This document shows, piece after piece, positions 26,431 through 35,598 of a stretch of DNA of 35,598 bases. Source of the DNA: Glomus cerebriforme (lineage: Eukaryota; Glomeromycota; Glomeromycetes; Glomerales; Glomeraceae). The stretch lies in the NCBI GenBank assembly GCA_003550305.1, contig QKYT01000025.1, forward strand, positions 247,195 to 282,792, read 5' to 3'. Each line of letters opens with the position of its first letter. Within the stretch, counting starts at the first letter, position 1. A program made the translations under genes and the position numbers. Below the pieces are notes generated by a model. That model saw only the letters and a program-made list of their open reading frames with translations. It searched no databases and was not told where the DNA came from.

Positions 26431-27060
26431 TATTAATTGTTTATAAGTAAAACTATTTTTTTTTTTTTTTTAAAAAAAAAATTTATTTGGAAAACGGAAA
26501 TTTTTTTTTATAAATTATAATAATTTTTTTTTTAAAAAAAAAAAAAAAAAAACGGTAAAAGTTAACTACATCAGGCATAATCTTCAAACCGTAATAAGTA
26601 AAAAAAAAAATATGGGGGTATGCAAGATGTAGATGAACCCTAGATAAAATAACAAAAATTAAAATTACAATACGAAAGATAATCTCAATCTTTTTAAGCA
26701 CTTTTTAATTATTAGTTATTACTTAAAATAATGTCTAAATAGCGTGACGAATGAATTTGTTATTGATTGTTCCTTTGACTCAGCATGAGTGCCATCTTGC
26801 TATGACCATACAAATTCTTACAATGGAATCATTTGCTGTGTACACTGTGTACAACACTGCCACAAAAATGCCACCACTGCCATCTTTTATTTTCCGTTTC
26901 CGAAATTGTATGAATATATTATATGTATGAATATACTATAAATAATTGTGGTTGATAGAACTGACGTAAGTGTCGTAACTGTACAAAGTCAGATTTTTAT
27001 GATATCATCAATTTTTGTATTATTTAGCCAATATTTCATTTCCCCACTTAAAACACAAAA
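26431..27060. promoter_or_regulatory. Divergent promoter region of homocitrate synthase and LAMTOR2
   Basis: Some 630 bp lie between the two starts. The first part is A/T homopolymer runs (26458-26480 and 26525-26551). The second part (26740-27000) is more mixed and is the better place for promoter elements. No gene was seen. Confidence 0.5.
26776..26782. promoter_or_regulatory. TGACTCA, possible Gcn4/bZIP site
   Basis: TGACTCA is the core site of Gcn4-type bZIP activators, which switch on amino acid synthesis genes, including lysine genes, in other fungi. It stands 346 bp upstream of the homocitrate synthase ATG. A 7-bp word is expected a few times in this window by chance, and another copy is at 14897, so this is only a suggestion. 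Confidence 0.3.
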
Positions 27061-27672
27061 ATGCTTAAACCAAAGGCGATTTCTCAAGTTCTTAAACAAG
27101 CAACTACTGGCGGTGTTAAAGCAACACTGTATGTATTATTTTTCATATTATATTGTAAAGAACAGCCAAGGTTATTAACTTATTTGAAATATTTATAGTC
27201 TTTTGAATTCTGAAGGTTCTCCTTTAGCTTTTATTTCTGACTCGGATCGTGATGCTAGAGTTTACGCTGCGATAGCCTCAAATATATGGAGTACTTTTGA
27301 AAAAAATGGAAAGAATTCAATGCGTGAAGACAACCTAAAATTTTTGTTGGTTGAATGTGAGGTGAAAAAAAATTCTTTATTATACCAAATCATTTTTTAT
27401 TTTATAGTTTCACTAATATTTAAAATATTAAAGAAGGGAAATGTTGCAATAACTACGGTTAGCAATATGTTACTATGTCTTGTTGCTAAGCCTGAAGTTG
27501 AATTAGGAATATTAAAAGCAAAGGTTTTCCACTTTTTTTTAACATTTCTTTGCAAGATTTATATTTAAAAATTTTATTAATGAAAATTATAATATATTAT
27601 TTAAAGACGGATGCATTAGCGAGACATCTTGATGAACCTTTTCAACGTGTGGCGGCTTATACGCAGTCGTAA
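27061..27672 (+). CDS. LAMTOR2: LAMTOR2 (p14), Ragulator roadblock subunit
   Basis: LAMTOR2 pairs with LAMTOR3 in Ragulator, which anchors Rag GTPases and TORC1 on the vacuole or lysosome membrane. Four exons (27061-27128, 27199-27361, 27434-27523, 27607-27672) give 128 residues; the human protein has 125. It follows the human protein almost without gaps: MLKPKAISQVLKQATTGGV, TLLLNSEGSPLAF, DARVYAAIASNIWSTFEKNG, EDNLKFLLVECE, KGNVAITTVSNMLLCLVAK, GILKAKTDALARHLDEPFQR. It is a single roadblock/LC7 fold. The stop lies 67 bp from the stop of PSMD5 on the other strand. An ATG-free reading through intron 2 exists but has no homology. Confidence 0.95.
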
Positions 27673-27739
27673 ATTAGTTTATAGATAATTTAAGAAATAG
27701 ATCTTTCCATAAATATACAAGTTATCGTTTTTTTGATCA

Positions 27740-29985
27740 TTATGCAGTTTCAAATGCCACGGCAGCTTCTGTTCTCACATAGAAAGGTCCTTCCCGAAGA
27801 TATCGTGTTAAACGATCAAAAATGTTAGAAGGAATAATATTTTCTGCATTAGGAGCTTTGACTAAAGTTTGAATAATCGTAAACTTCCATTCCTTGCCTA
27901 ATTTAGTTGTTTCAGTGGTGCGATTTAATATATAATCAATAAATTCTTTGGAATTTGTCATCTCAGTTTGACCCCAAGGATGCAGAGCAATTTTTTGCAT
28001 GATAGCAAAACTAGCAATTCGAAGATCTTCTAGAGTTTGTTTAGTATTAGATGTCAAAGTAGAAAGGGGAGTAGGAGTACCTAATAATAATAATTTGTTA
28101 TTTAGTTAAGATCACACATTTTTAATAAAATTAAGTCCAAATATTCTTGTACCTCCAATTTGAAGATATATTTGATGAGTAATATCAGAAAATTCTGGTG
28201 TTTGATTTTCGCTAAAATAAAAAGATTTCGATAATTAATAAATTAAACTTAATTGCGAGAGTTTAAAAGGAATGAAAATAATTTACCTAACGCCAAGTAA
28301 ACAAGAAATGGTTTGTAAACAAGCTATTTTAACATCACCCACTGAATGATGATAAAGATCCATAAAATTGCCGAGTATATTAGGAGTTACACTGCCACTT
28401 AATAATTTTAGACCACGAGGATTACTTCCGATAACTCCGATAATATTAATCGTAGTTATCTATTATAGTTATATATAAATAAAGTCAATAATCGCATAAA
28501 ATTTATTTCAACCTTAGTTAAAAAACAAACCTTTATATCCATATTAGAACTAGATAGATAAGAGTCCATTTTGGATAATATTTTGTATTTGTTATCGGCC
28601 TCTGCAAAATCCATTTCCTATACAAAATCAATTACGACTGTTAATTTAAATGATACTTTTTTGTTATATGATTAATAGACACACCTCTATTTCTGATAAT
28701 TTTCCAAAGAACTTGAGTGCTGCACATTTTACTAATATTAATACAATGTCACTATCATCATCTTGTGCCATCACATCAACAAGAGATTGCAAGATTCCAG
28801 CTCTTTCAAGAAACAAATATCCAGCATAGCTTTGATATATCTTCAATAATAAATAAAATATTAATAATAATTTATAAATTTTTAATTTAATTATGATTAA
28901 TTATCAAACCTTGGAAAATGTTTCTATAGCATTTAATTTGAGCAATAAATCGGTCGAATTAAATTCAGAAGTCATTGCACTTAAGGTACCAGAAGACTCA
29001 CATAATTGAAACGCCTCTGGAGAAGATATTGATATTCGAGATACCAAATCAAATACGCGAAATTTTACTGTCTCATTTCTGAATTTTAATTTTAAAAGAA
29101 ATCAAAATACTATGAATATGATGATATCTCAATCATGAGTTATAAAGTCTTACTTACCCTTGAGAGAGCTGATTTAGAATTGCAATTGATCCTGAATCAA
29201 ATATAGCACGTAACCCGCTGGTATGATCAGCAAGCTAAAAAAATTTCATGTATCAGTTGATATTTATTTAAAAAAATTCATCTTTTATACATACCTTGAT
29301 AAGGAATTCAGTCACTTTAGTTGATATTAAAGTATCTTCATATCCTAATCCTTCCAGTATAACAGGAAATATTGGTGATCTAACCTAAGAATAAAATCAT
29401 ATAATTATACATTACCTCTGAAAAAATTATAGTAAATTAGTTTAATACCAAGTCTTGAACTGCTTCTTCGGTCTCTAAACATTTTTCAATTTGACACAAC
29501 GCCAAAATTCGAACTTCAGAAGAATTGAATTGGAGACCTAGCGTCAAATGTTCCTTAAAACAAAAACAATGGTGAGAATAAAATATGAAATTCGTAATAA
29601 AACAAATTATAAAATAAAACCTTAAGCCCTGAAGACATTATATCTGCATAGTTCATTGATTGCAATAGTTTTTCAAGAATTTTACAAGCTGCGGAAGTCA
29701 CAGTGTCGCTATAACCTCCTAAAAGCGTGAAAAATTCTGTAAGAGGTATACTGTTAAGGATTGTTTGCTTTATCTGTTCTCCATTTGGTCCTATTTTGAA
29801 GGAATATTTGAAAGAAACTGTGAAATAGCAAATATATATATATATATATATTCAACAAATAGGTAAGTCGAACCTTCTATAGAAACATTTATAATTCCCA
29901 AAGTATTTGCTAGTTCGGCAATATCAATGCTTCCAGGTGAACGTAGGAAGTTTTTTACTGTATCAATTTCTGAAGTAAATGACAT
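27740..29985 (-). CDS. PSMD5: 26S proteasome base chaperone PSMD5 (S5b)
   Basis: PSMD5/S5b is a HEAT/ARM-repeat chaperone that helps assemble the ATPase base of the 19S proteasome cap and is not part of the finished 26S particle. Eleven exons on the minus strand (29874-29985, 29621-29790, 29449-29553, 29295-29384, 29158-29234, 28910-29078, 28685-28840, 28531-28617, 28287-28459, 28153-28211, 27740-28080) join in frame to 512 residues; human PSMD5 has 504. Matching segments include VKFRVFDLVSRISISSPEAF, VKCAALKFFGKLSE, GVIGSNPRGLKLL and the C-terminus ALHPWGQTEMTNSKEFIDYI, then LTRYLREGPFYVRTEAAVAF. The whole chain is alpha-helical, as expected for HEAT repeats. Sequence similarity is modest in the N-terminal half, so the name rests mainly on the C-terminal half. 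Confidence 0.9.
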
Positions 29986-31353
29986 GGTTTGCTAAGATAG
30001 AAAGAAGCGTGTGTGTTTTTTAAAATTCAGAAAAGAGTGAAGCGTGATATATATATTGTGAAAACAGATTGATCATATTTTCACTCACGTGACTTTGCAG
30101 CGCCACATATCGTACGTTGATAAAAGAGACAGTCATCAGATTTATGTGCACCAATTGAACGAGATTCACTTTGTAACGGCTAACTACTTTTTTTTTTTTA
30201 AAGATGTACACAAAAACCATCCGACAAATTTAGTTTGTTAAACAAATCTGGAAAGAAACTATAATAAGGGTAGTAACACATGACTTCATAGTGCACTTTA
30301 GCTGTTTTGTTACGAAAAAACAAGGCTAAGTACGTATCCGACTTTCCGAGCAAACAAAAAGATCCGGTTTAATGCTGGTAGATCGTAATTTTCTAACCAA
30401 TTAGATGATCAAAATGTTATCAAAAATACAATTTTAACGACTTAAATAAAACAAATATTATTATACGTGTGAATTAACAGTAATGTCGCTTTTAGTATTA
30501 ATATGCAGCTTCATGATTAGAATTTCCGTTCAGTTTAATATGGATTTTGAGATTTAGATCGGGTTTCTATTCGTTTATAAGTATCCAAAATTCCGAATAT
30601 AGAATTTTCAATTTTGAGTTTCTCTTTGTTTTTAAATCATATGAAGTCATATATCCAATTATGTCAGATAATAGTTTAATGTTTAGTTGGGTAAACAAAA
30701 CCTACGTCATTGCCCTTAAAAAAAGAAGCTTATCCAATTATGAAATTTTTATATCATATATCTAATAATTAAATTTTCGTTCTTTGACATTGACTTGTTA
30801 CTTTCGTTTTAAAGTTTCGAATTGGGTGAATTGGTATTATTAATATTTTGTTTTTTTTATTACCTAACTAGATTCGGTTGGGATAGATGGAGATTTGAAT
30901 CAGAACCAAGTCTACATCTCAAATATTCGAATCTTAATTTGAGTTTTAATTGGAAATATTTATTCGCGTCCACAATAATTAGTGTTATTGTTCTATCGAT
31001 TAGGAAAATATAGATCTTTACACAACACGTTATGTTTTGATGTTTTCTTCGTTTCAAAAAAAAAAATATACCTAAAAAGGCATTATGGCGTATTTATTAT
31101 TATAAATTGTAATAATAATGTAAGCTATTATTTGGAATTCTTAACATTTAATTGTTTAAATAGATTCTTTTTTACTTAATACATTATCCAGTAATAAATA
31201 TTCGAAAAATTTATAATCAAGCATCGTGTAACAATTTAACTTATCTCTAACAATCATGTAAATTCATGATTATGTTAAAATATGAATAAATTGACAAGGT
31301 TTTCTCAGTGATATTGCCAACTACTGACCAAATCTCTTATTGATAACGATAAA
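29986..31353. other. Spacer between PSMD5 and the GTPase gene
   Basis: About 1.37 kb between divergent starts. No coding region could be supported; several short frames near 30547-31180 have biased, non-protein-like composition. A TCACGTGA-like palindrome lies near 30086, close to the PSMD5 start. Confidence 0.5.
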
Positions 31354-32653
31354 ATGAATAACGTAAGTATAACATTTTATCTTTAAGTAATTTAAATAAG
31401 GATTTATACTCATATTCGATACATATTTATTACTGCAGTTATCGCAAAGATGTATTCTTGCCGTCGGAAATACGGGGAACGGGAAAAGTTTTACAGCAAC
31501 CGTCTTTGGGGCGCAAAATGTGATAATCGGACATTCATCCAAATCCCAAACTGATACAATCACGATTCATAAGATTAAAAATGGAGGTTTCTACATTGAT
31601 ACACCTGGGTTCGATGATTCTGACGAAGATAAGGGAGATGATGATACTGTGCGTTCAATTTTTCGTAAGATGTTCAAAGAGAAAATTCAGAAGTTAACAA
31701 CAATCTTGTGGTTTGTGACACCTGACGTCAGAGCAAAAGGGTCGTACAAGCGACAAGCAAAATTTATAGAATCTTTGGCAGAATACTGTAACGGAAATGT
31801 GTGGGAGAATACAATCATCGTCACTAAAGGTGACACAATTCAAACCGGTCCTCGTGATGCTGCCAGAGAAATAGCCAAAGAAATACGTCGCACCCAAATT
31901 GACGTGCTTTTAAAAACTGCCGATTTTAAAATTTTGCTGTTTGAAAGTTTAAAACCTGAAAGTGTTTATGTTAAGGGGAATTTCACAAGTGAAATGTTAA
32001 ATGAGTTTGGTGTTTTTAAAGGATCGGAACCGGACCGAATTCTCGCAAAGTATGAATCGTTAATGAAGTATCATCTCAACTATCCAATACATCTTAGCCT
32101 TAAAATAGTCAAGTGTTCTAAGTGTTCCGAAGAAAATGATCGAAGGTTGGCGTCTTCTATGTGTCATTCGGGGACGGAATCATTTCACCCAGAAACAGAG
32201 TGTGTTCATGTTGGAAATGTTATAGATATACATCCATCTTCCCATTTTAAAAAGCATTCTAGCCATTATGTTGATGCTAGAACTCAACAAGTGTTTGATC
32301 ATAGTCCTCAAGCTTGGACAGTCCGTGTTTTCTCAGTTGGAATAGTAAATCCTACTTGTCCCGAATTTGTACATGGATACTGGAATTGCTGTGGTAATGG
32401 AGATGTTAATTCAAGTGGATGCAAGGAAGTTTATCGTTGTTGCGAAAAAGATCTTCATTCTTCTGGATGTCAACGAATTTATGATGTATGCAGACATAAA
32501 ATCGGGGAACCGACTTGTCTTACAATTTGTAGAAGCTGTAAGAAAAGGTCAGATACAAATGGTTGCAAAGAGAGGTGCAATAATTGCAAAGATGATAATT
32601 CACGTAATAAAGCAGGGTGTATCAAAACATCACATAAATTTTCTGTAAATTAA
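31354..32653 (+). CDS. AIG1/septin-like GTPase with cysteine-knuckle tail
   Basis: A 9-nt first exon (ATG AAT AAC, 31354-31362) is spliced across a GT-AG intron to 31439-32653, giving 407 residues. The G domain covers about 7-190: P-loop GNTGNGKS 13-20, G3 DTPGF 57-61, and TKGD at 132-135 in place of the usual G4 TKxD. This is the AIG1/GIMAP-like layout, common in glomeromycete genomes. Residues 228-407 hold about 30 cysteines and histidines. From about 318 five short repeats follow each other, each a C-C or C-x-x-C pair, 7-10 residues, then G/T-C (WNCCGNGDVNSSGC, YRCCEKDLHSSGC and three more), probably binding zinc. There is no membrane span. GTP-driven assembly with the tail as a sensing or docking part is inference. 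Confidence 0.87.
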
Positions 32654-33116
32654 AGTGATGGTTTTATGAGATATAATTACATTATTTTGAAATAGTTAAA
32701 TATCAGATATTAGAATAGTTTATTTTTTTAAATAAATCAGTACTATTCACAAATGGTGCATATAAATTTTGATTTTACGAATTTAATAATACATGTATGT
32801 TTTTGTACTGTTTTTGGTCATCAATCGTAAAACTTTATTTTAACTCTATTTTCAAATTCAAAGACAAACTTTTATACAGAACCCGGAATTATATACAAGC
32901 CGAACCTTGTGATCTGGCATAATTCGGGCGCATACCGTATCTTGTAGAAGTCATCAAGGTTATTATTTCTCCAGTTTTACAATTTTGAAATTGAGCTTTG
33001 TGAGCTTGAGCTTAGCAAATTCACATGGTTTATAAAAGTAAAAAACATAATCATTTTTTCATATCTTTCATCTAAGAAGCTTAGCATTTTCTTAACAAAT
33101 AAAGTAAAAAATGAAT
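32654..33116. other. Gene-free DNA downstream of the GTPase gene
   Basis: No coding region could be supported. The first part should hold the 3' end of the GTPase transcript. Confidence 0.5.
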
Positions 33117-33119
33117 TTT

Positions 33120-33330
33120 ATCACGTGGCAATAAACTTTCCTCGGTATCGCCACAAAAAATTTCCACCCCACGTGATTTCGGCCGGCATTATTATATTCT
33201 CGGCCTGCTAAGTTTGTGACAAATAAAGTGAGACAAATAAAAAATGGAAAACAGGGAGGATGTGACCCCGGTGACAAATTTTAAAGGTCACGTGGGTGGA
33301 AAATTTTGTTCCTCATTAAAAGTCACGTGA
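33120..33330. repeat. Inverted repeat region with four CACGTG palindromes
   Basis: CACGTG occurs at 33122, 33170, 33289 and 33324. The segment 33153-33176 (ending TTTCCACCCCACGTGA) is a near-perfect reverse complement of 33287-33308 (starting TCACGTGGGTGGAAAA). The region is more GC-rich than its surroundings. It may be a fold-back element, or a cluster of bHLH (E-box) sites. Confidence 0.6.
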
Positions 33331-33344
33331 AATGATGCAATACC

Positions 33345-33452
33345 TGTGCACATTTTTATTAATTTTATTAATATTTTTTTTTAAAAAAATTGTGCACAAT
33401 AAGTACACATTAAATTTTAAAAATTGTGCATATAAAAATTAAAATGTGCACA
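33345..33452. repeat. TGTGCACA palindrome cluster with hairpin
   Basis: TGTGCACA occurs at 33345, 33391 and 33445. The first two copies head inverted arms (TGTGCACATTTTTA and, on the other strand, TGTGCACAATTTTTTT) that can fold into a 54-nt hairpin. Confidence 0.5.
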
Positions 33453-33904
33453 TATGCATATGCACATGAATTTTATACAGAAAAACTATATATAAAGGTT
33501 AAAATTATGATTGGTCAATTGGTTATTTATTCATATGTTTTCACTTCAAATACAGAAAAAAAAAGATCTTTACTTAAATTTTCTTATTCTTGCAAACTAA
33601 CATGTGACTTTTATTAATTGTTTTACTGGTGACCTTTTTGAAAATTAAATATAGAAAAACCAATGATCTTTATTAATAGTTTTTTTGGTCCTTATAAAAC
33701 CTTATATTAATGTCATTCATAGAAATAAATTTTTTTCTCATTCTGGAATGTAACCCATTTTTTTATCTGAGTTCAATATCTCTATAAAAATGTAATATTA
33801 TATCTAAAACTAATACACCTACCTCTACTACTTCTAACACTGCAACTGAAAATGAGACACTCATATTAGTAAATAAAGTTAAAAAATATGATACTGAAGG
33901 GTTA

Positions 33905-34480
33905 TATTATCTTTTATTCCATTTTTATCATTTTTTTTTTATTCCCTATTATTTTTTTTATTTCTTTTTAATTTTCTTTCATTTTTGTTCTTTTTTATTT
34001 TATTTTTTCATTTCCTATTTCTTTATTCTATTTTCTTATTTTTACTCTATTTTTTTGTTTTTTTTTTTTGTTTTTGCTTTTTTCCTTTGTCTCATTTTTT
34101 CTTTTATTATTTTTTATTCATTCTCTTTCATTTTTTTTGTTTTCTCTTTCATTCATTTCATTTTTCTTTTGAATATTTCTTGTTTTATTTTTCTTTCATC
34201 ATTTCTTTATTTTTTTTCACTTCCCTTTTTTCACTTCTTTTATTTATTTATTCCTTTCTTTTATTCCCATTCATATACTCTTTCTTTCATCCTCTCTTCT
34301 ATCATTTTTTTTTTATTCGCTTTTTATCATTTTCTTTTTTATTCTCTTTTTTTGTTATTTATTTTGTTTTCCTTTCATTTTTCCTTATTCTTTTTATTCA
34401 CCTTTTTATTTTTATTATTACTTTTATATTTTTGTTTTTTTATTGCTATTTTTGATTTTTATTGGCATATTTCTATTAAA
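33905..34480. repeat. Long T/C-biased low-complexity tract
   Basis: For about 575 bp the plus strand is almost only T and C, with scattered A and very little G, in words like TTTTCTTTCATTT. It has no fixed repeat unit. Two overlapping frames stay open here and would encode only Phe, Leu, Ser, Ile and Tyr; they are products of the base bias and not genes. Confidence 0.85.
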
Positions 34481-34489
34481 AAATAAATA

Positions 34490-35470
34490 TAAATCTTAAC
34501 TTTTGATAAATGAATTTGACAATATCTTTTTTATTTAATTAATAAATATGTAATTTTTTAAATCAATAATATGAATAAAAATATAAAAATTTTTTAATTA
34601 AAAAAAGCTTAAAAGTTTAAAATTTTTTTCATTTAAAAAAAAGGTGGGATTTAGTTTAATTGTTTAGACTTCAGAGATTTATTTTTTCCATTTTGAATCA
34701 AAAGTCTAGGATAAGAATGCTCTATTATAAATCATATAAAAAAAAATTCAGATGATAATCACCCAAGTGATGATTATCTAGGCATTAATCATTTAGATGA
34801 TAATCACTCAAATGATATTTAGCTATTCTTATATTTGTTATCTATAATAGTTTATCATCATTTATTGATAATCTTTTAGCATTAATAAATTGCATATATC
34901 ACTTTTCACATATCCAATTATTTTTAATATTATTTTTAATTTAATTTTTTTTTTTTAATATCCATATTTAAATTATCAATAAATATATTAAATAAAATTG
35001 TTATGAATAATACATTTTTTTTTGAATAGTATCTGCCTATAAGTTTAAATCTAAGAACAATTGAATAACTATAATAAAATAAGATAAAATATTTATATTA
35101 TTAAATTATCAATTAATAAATATTAATTATTAGGTAAAATAAAATTAAATATACTGTAATGATATGAAACCAGTACAGAATAATTTCAAATAATAAATCA
35201 TCTACACCTAATTTGGTCAGTTTGTGTTTGTTAATCATAGCAACTGAATTCTATGAATTGATATTTGAATAAGAAATAATTCTTTGAAAACTATTATTAT
35301 CTGTTAAATTTTCATAATATCAGATATGATCACAATTAACTTAACTATATGGTATATTATATTTTAATTATAAAATCACCAATCTAATTGTATAGTTTTT
35401 TTTTTTACTTATATCTAAATAAAAATAAATAATTAATTATTTTAAATTTGAAAAATTATAAAATTTAATT
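34490..35470. other. Gene-free AT-rich DNA with GATGATAATCAC fold-back repeats
   Basis: GATGATAATCAC at 34751-34762 is followed at once by its near reverse complement GTGATGATTATC (34767-34778) and again by GATGATAATCAC at 34796-34807. The rest is AT-rich DNA without any coding region. Confidence 0.5.
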
Positions 35471-35478
35471 TAATTTCA

Positions 35479-35598
35479 TACCAAATGCAATCAGAATAGC
35501 AAAATTAGCATTATTTTTTGCTATAATCAATAATATTGGTGCATAATTAAGATTTAAATGTATTTTCCATCAATTTCTATACAAATTTCACTAGTCGA
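35479..35598 (-). pseudogene. Second fragment of the transposase-like family, cut by window edge
   Basis: On the minus strand the segment reads SEICIEIDGKY, then after a frame break HLNLNYAPILLIIAKNNANF and AILIAFGMK. It matches the left-edge pseudogene (VYIGLDDKYDLN, then HIPVLSVVIENN and MPLAFGMK) position for position, and the DNA also shares ATTTCATACCAAATGCAA. A frameshift after GKY and more decay show it is dead. It continues beyond the window. Confidence 0.65.

Noticed and set aside
30545..31180. Several short frames of 60-72 codons on both strands
   Set aside because: They overlap each other on both strands, have AT-driven composition and no recognisable motif.
31694..31897. Antisense frame within the GTPase gene
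   Set aside because: It is a shadow of the G-domain coding sequence.
33985..34486. Two long overlapping frames of 156 and 143 codons
   Set aside because: They are made almost only of Phe, Leu, Ser, Ile and Tyr and come from the T/C-biased tract; both frames stay open for the same reason.

Overview
The window looks like nuclear DNA of an early-diverging fungus, most likely an arbuscular mycorrhizal fungus close to Rhizophagus (Glomeromycotina). The signs are very AT-rich intergenic DNA, many short introns, a tyrosine-kinase-like (TKL) kinase with the N-terminal linker typical of the large glomeromycete kinase expansion, a SERCA pump and aladin (both absent from yeasts), and dense decayed transposons. 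No sequence search was possible, so the taxonomic call is inference.

Layout. 1-8.7 kb is repeat-rich and gene-poor. It holds a transposase-like pseudogene on the minus strand, a 397-bp hAT-like MITE with a perfect 8-bp target duplication, unidentified decayed coding DNA, a broken SEC61B copy and one small intact coiled-coil ORF. 8.77-10.11 kb carries a two-exon TKL kinase whose DFG aspartate is histidine. 10.4-15.1 kb is again gene-poor. It has a relic of a Fanzor/TnpB nuclease C-terminus and a 1.25-kb element with TAGTGTT ends that contains a roughly 125-bp tandem array.

15.15-29.99 kb is a compact housekeeping block of seven multi-exon genes, all rebuilt in frame: SERCA Ca2+-ATPase (+, 999 aa, 10 exons), PDX1 vitamin B6 synthase (+, 319 aa), aladin nucleoporin (-, 485 aa, 12 exons), ribosomal protein L26 (+, 142 aa), homocitrate synthase (-, 420 aa), LAMTOR2/Ragulator (+, 128 aa) and proteasome chaperone PSMD5 (-, 512 aa, 11 exons). 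Neighbours are mostly convergent or divergent. RPL26 and aladin start 195 bp apart, and homocitrate synthase and LAMTOR2 about 630 bp apart. These genes do not form one pathway. They cover calcium storage, PLP and lysine synthesis, translation, nuclear pores, TORC1 signalling and proteasome assembly.

31.35-32.65 kb encodes a P-loop GTPase of AIG1/septin-like type fused to a cysteine-rich tail of five tandem knuckles. 32.7-35.6 kb is repeats: a CACGTG inverted repeat, TGTGCACA hairpins, a roughly 570-bp T/C-only-like tract, fold-back repeats, and a second copy of the left-edge transposase at the right edge.

The most notable observation is an AT-AC intron in aladin with a perfect U12-type 5' splice site and a branch-like motif 13 nt from its end. 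No other reading keeps the protein in frame, so this is direct sequence evidence for minor-spliceosome splicing in this lineage.
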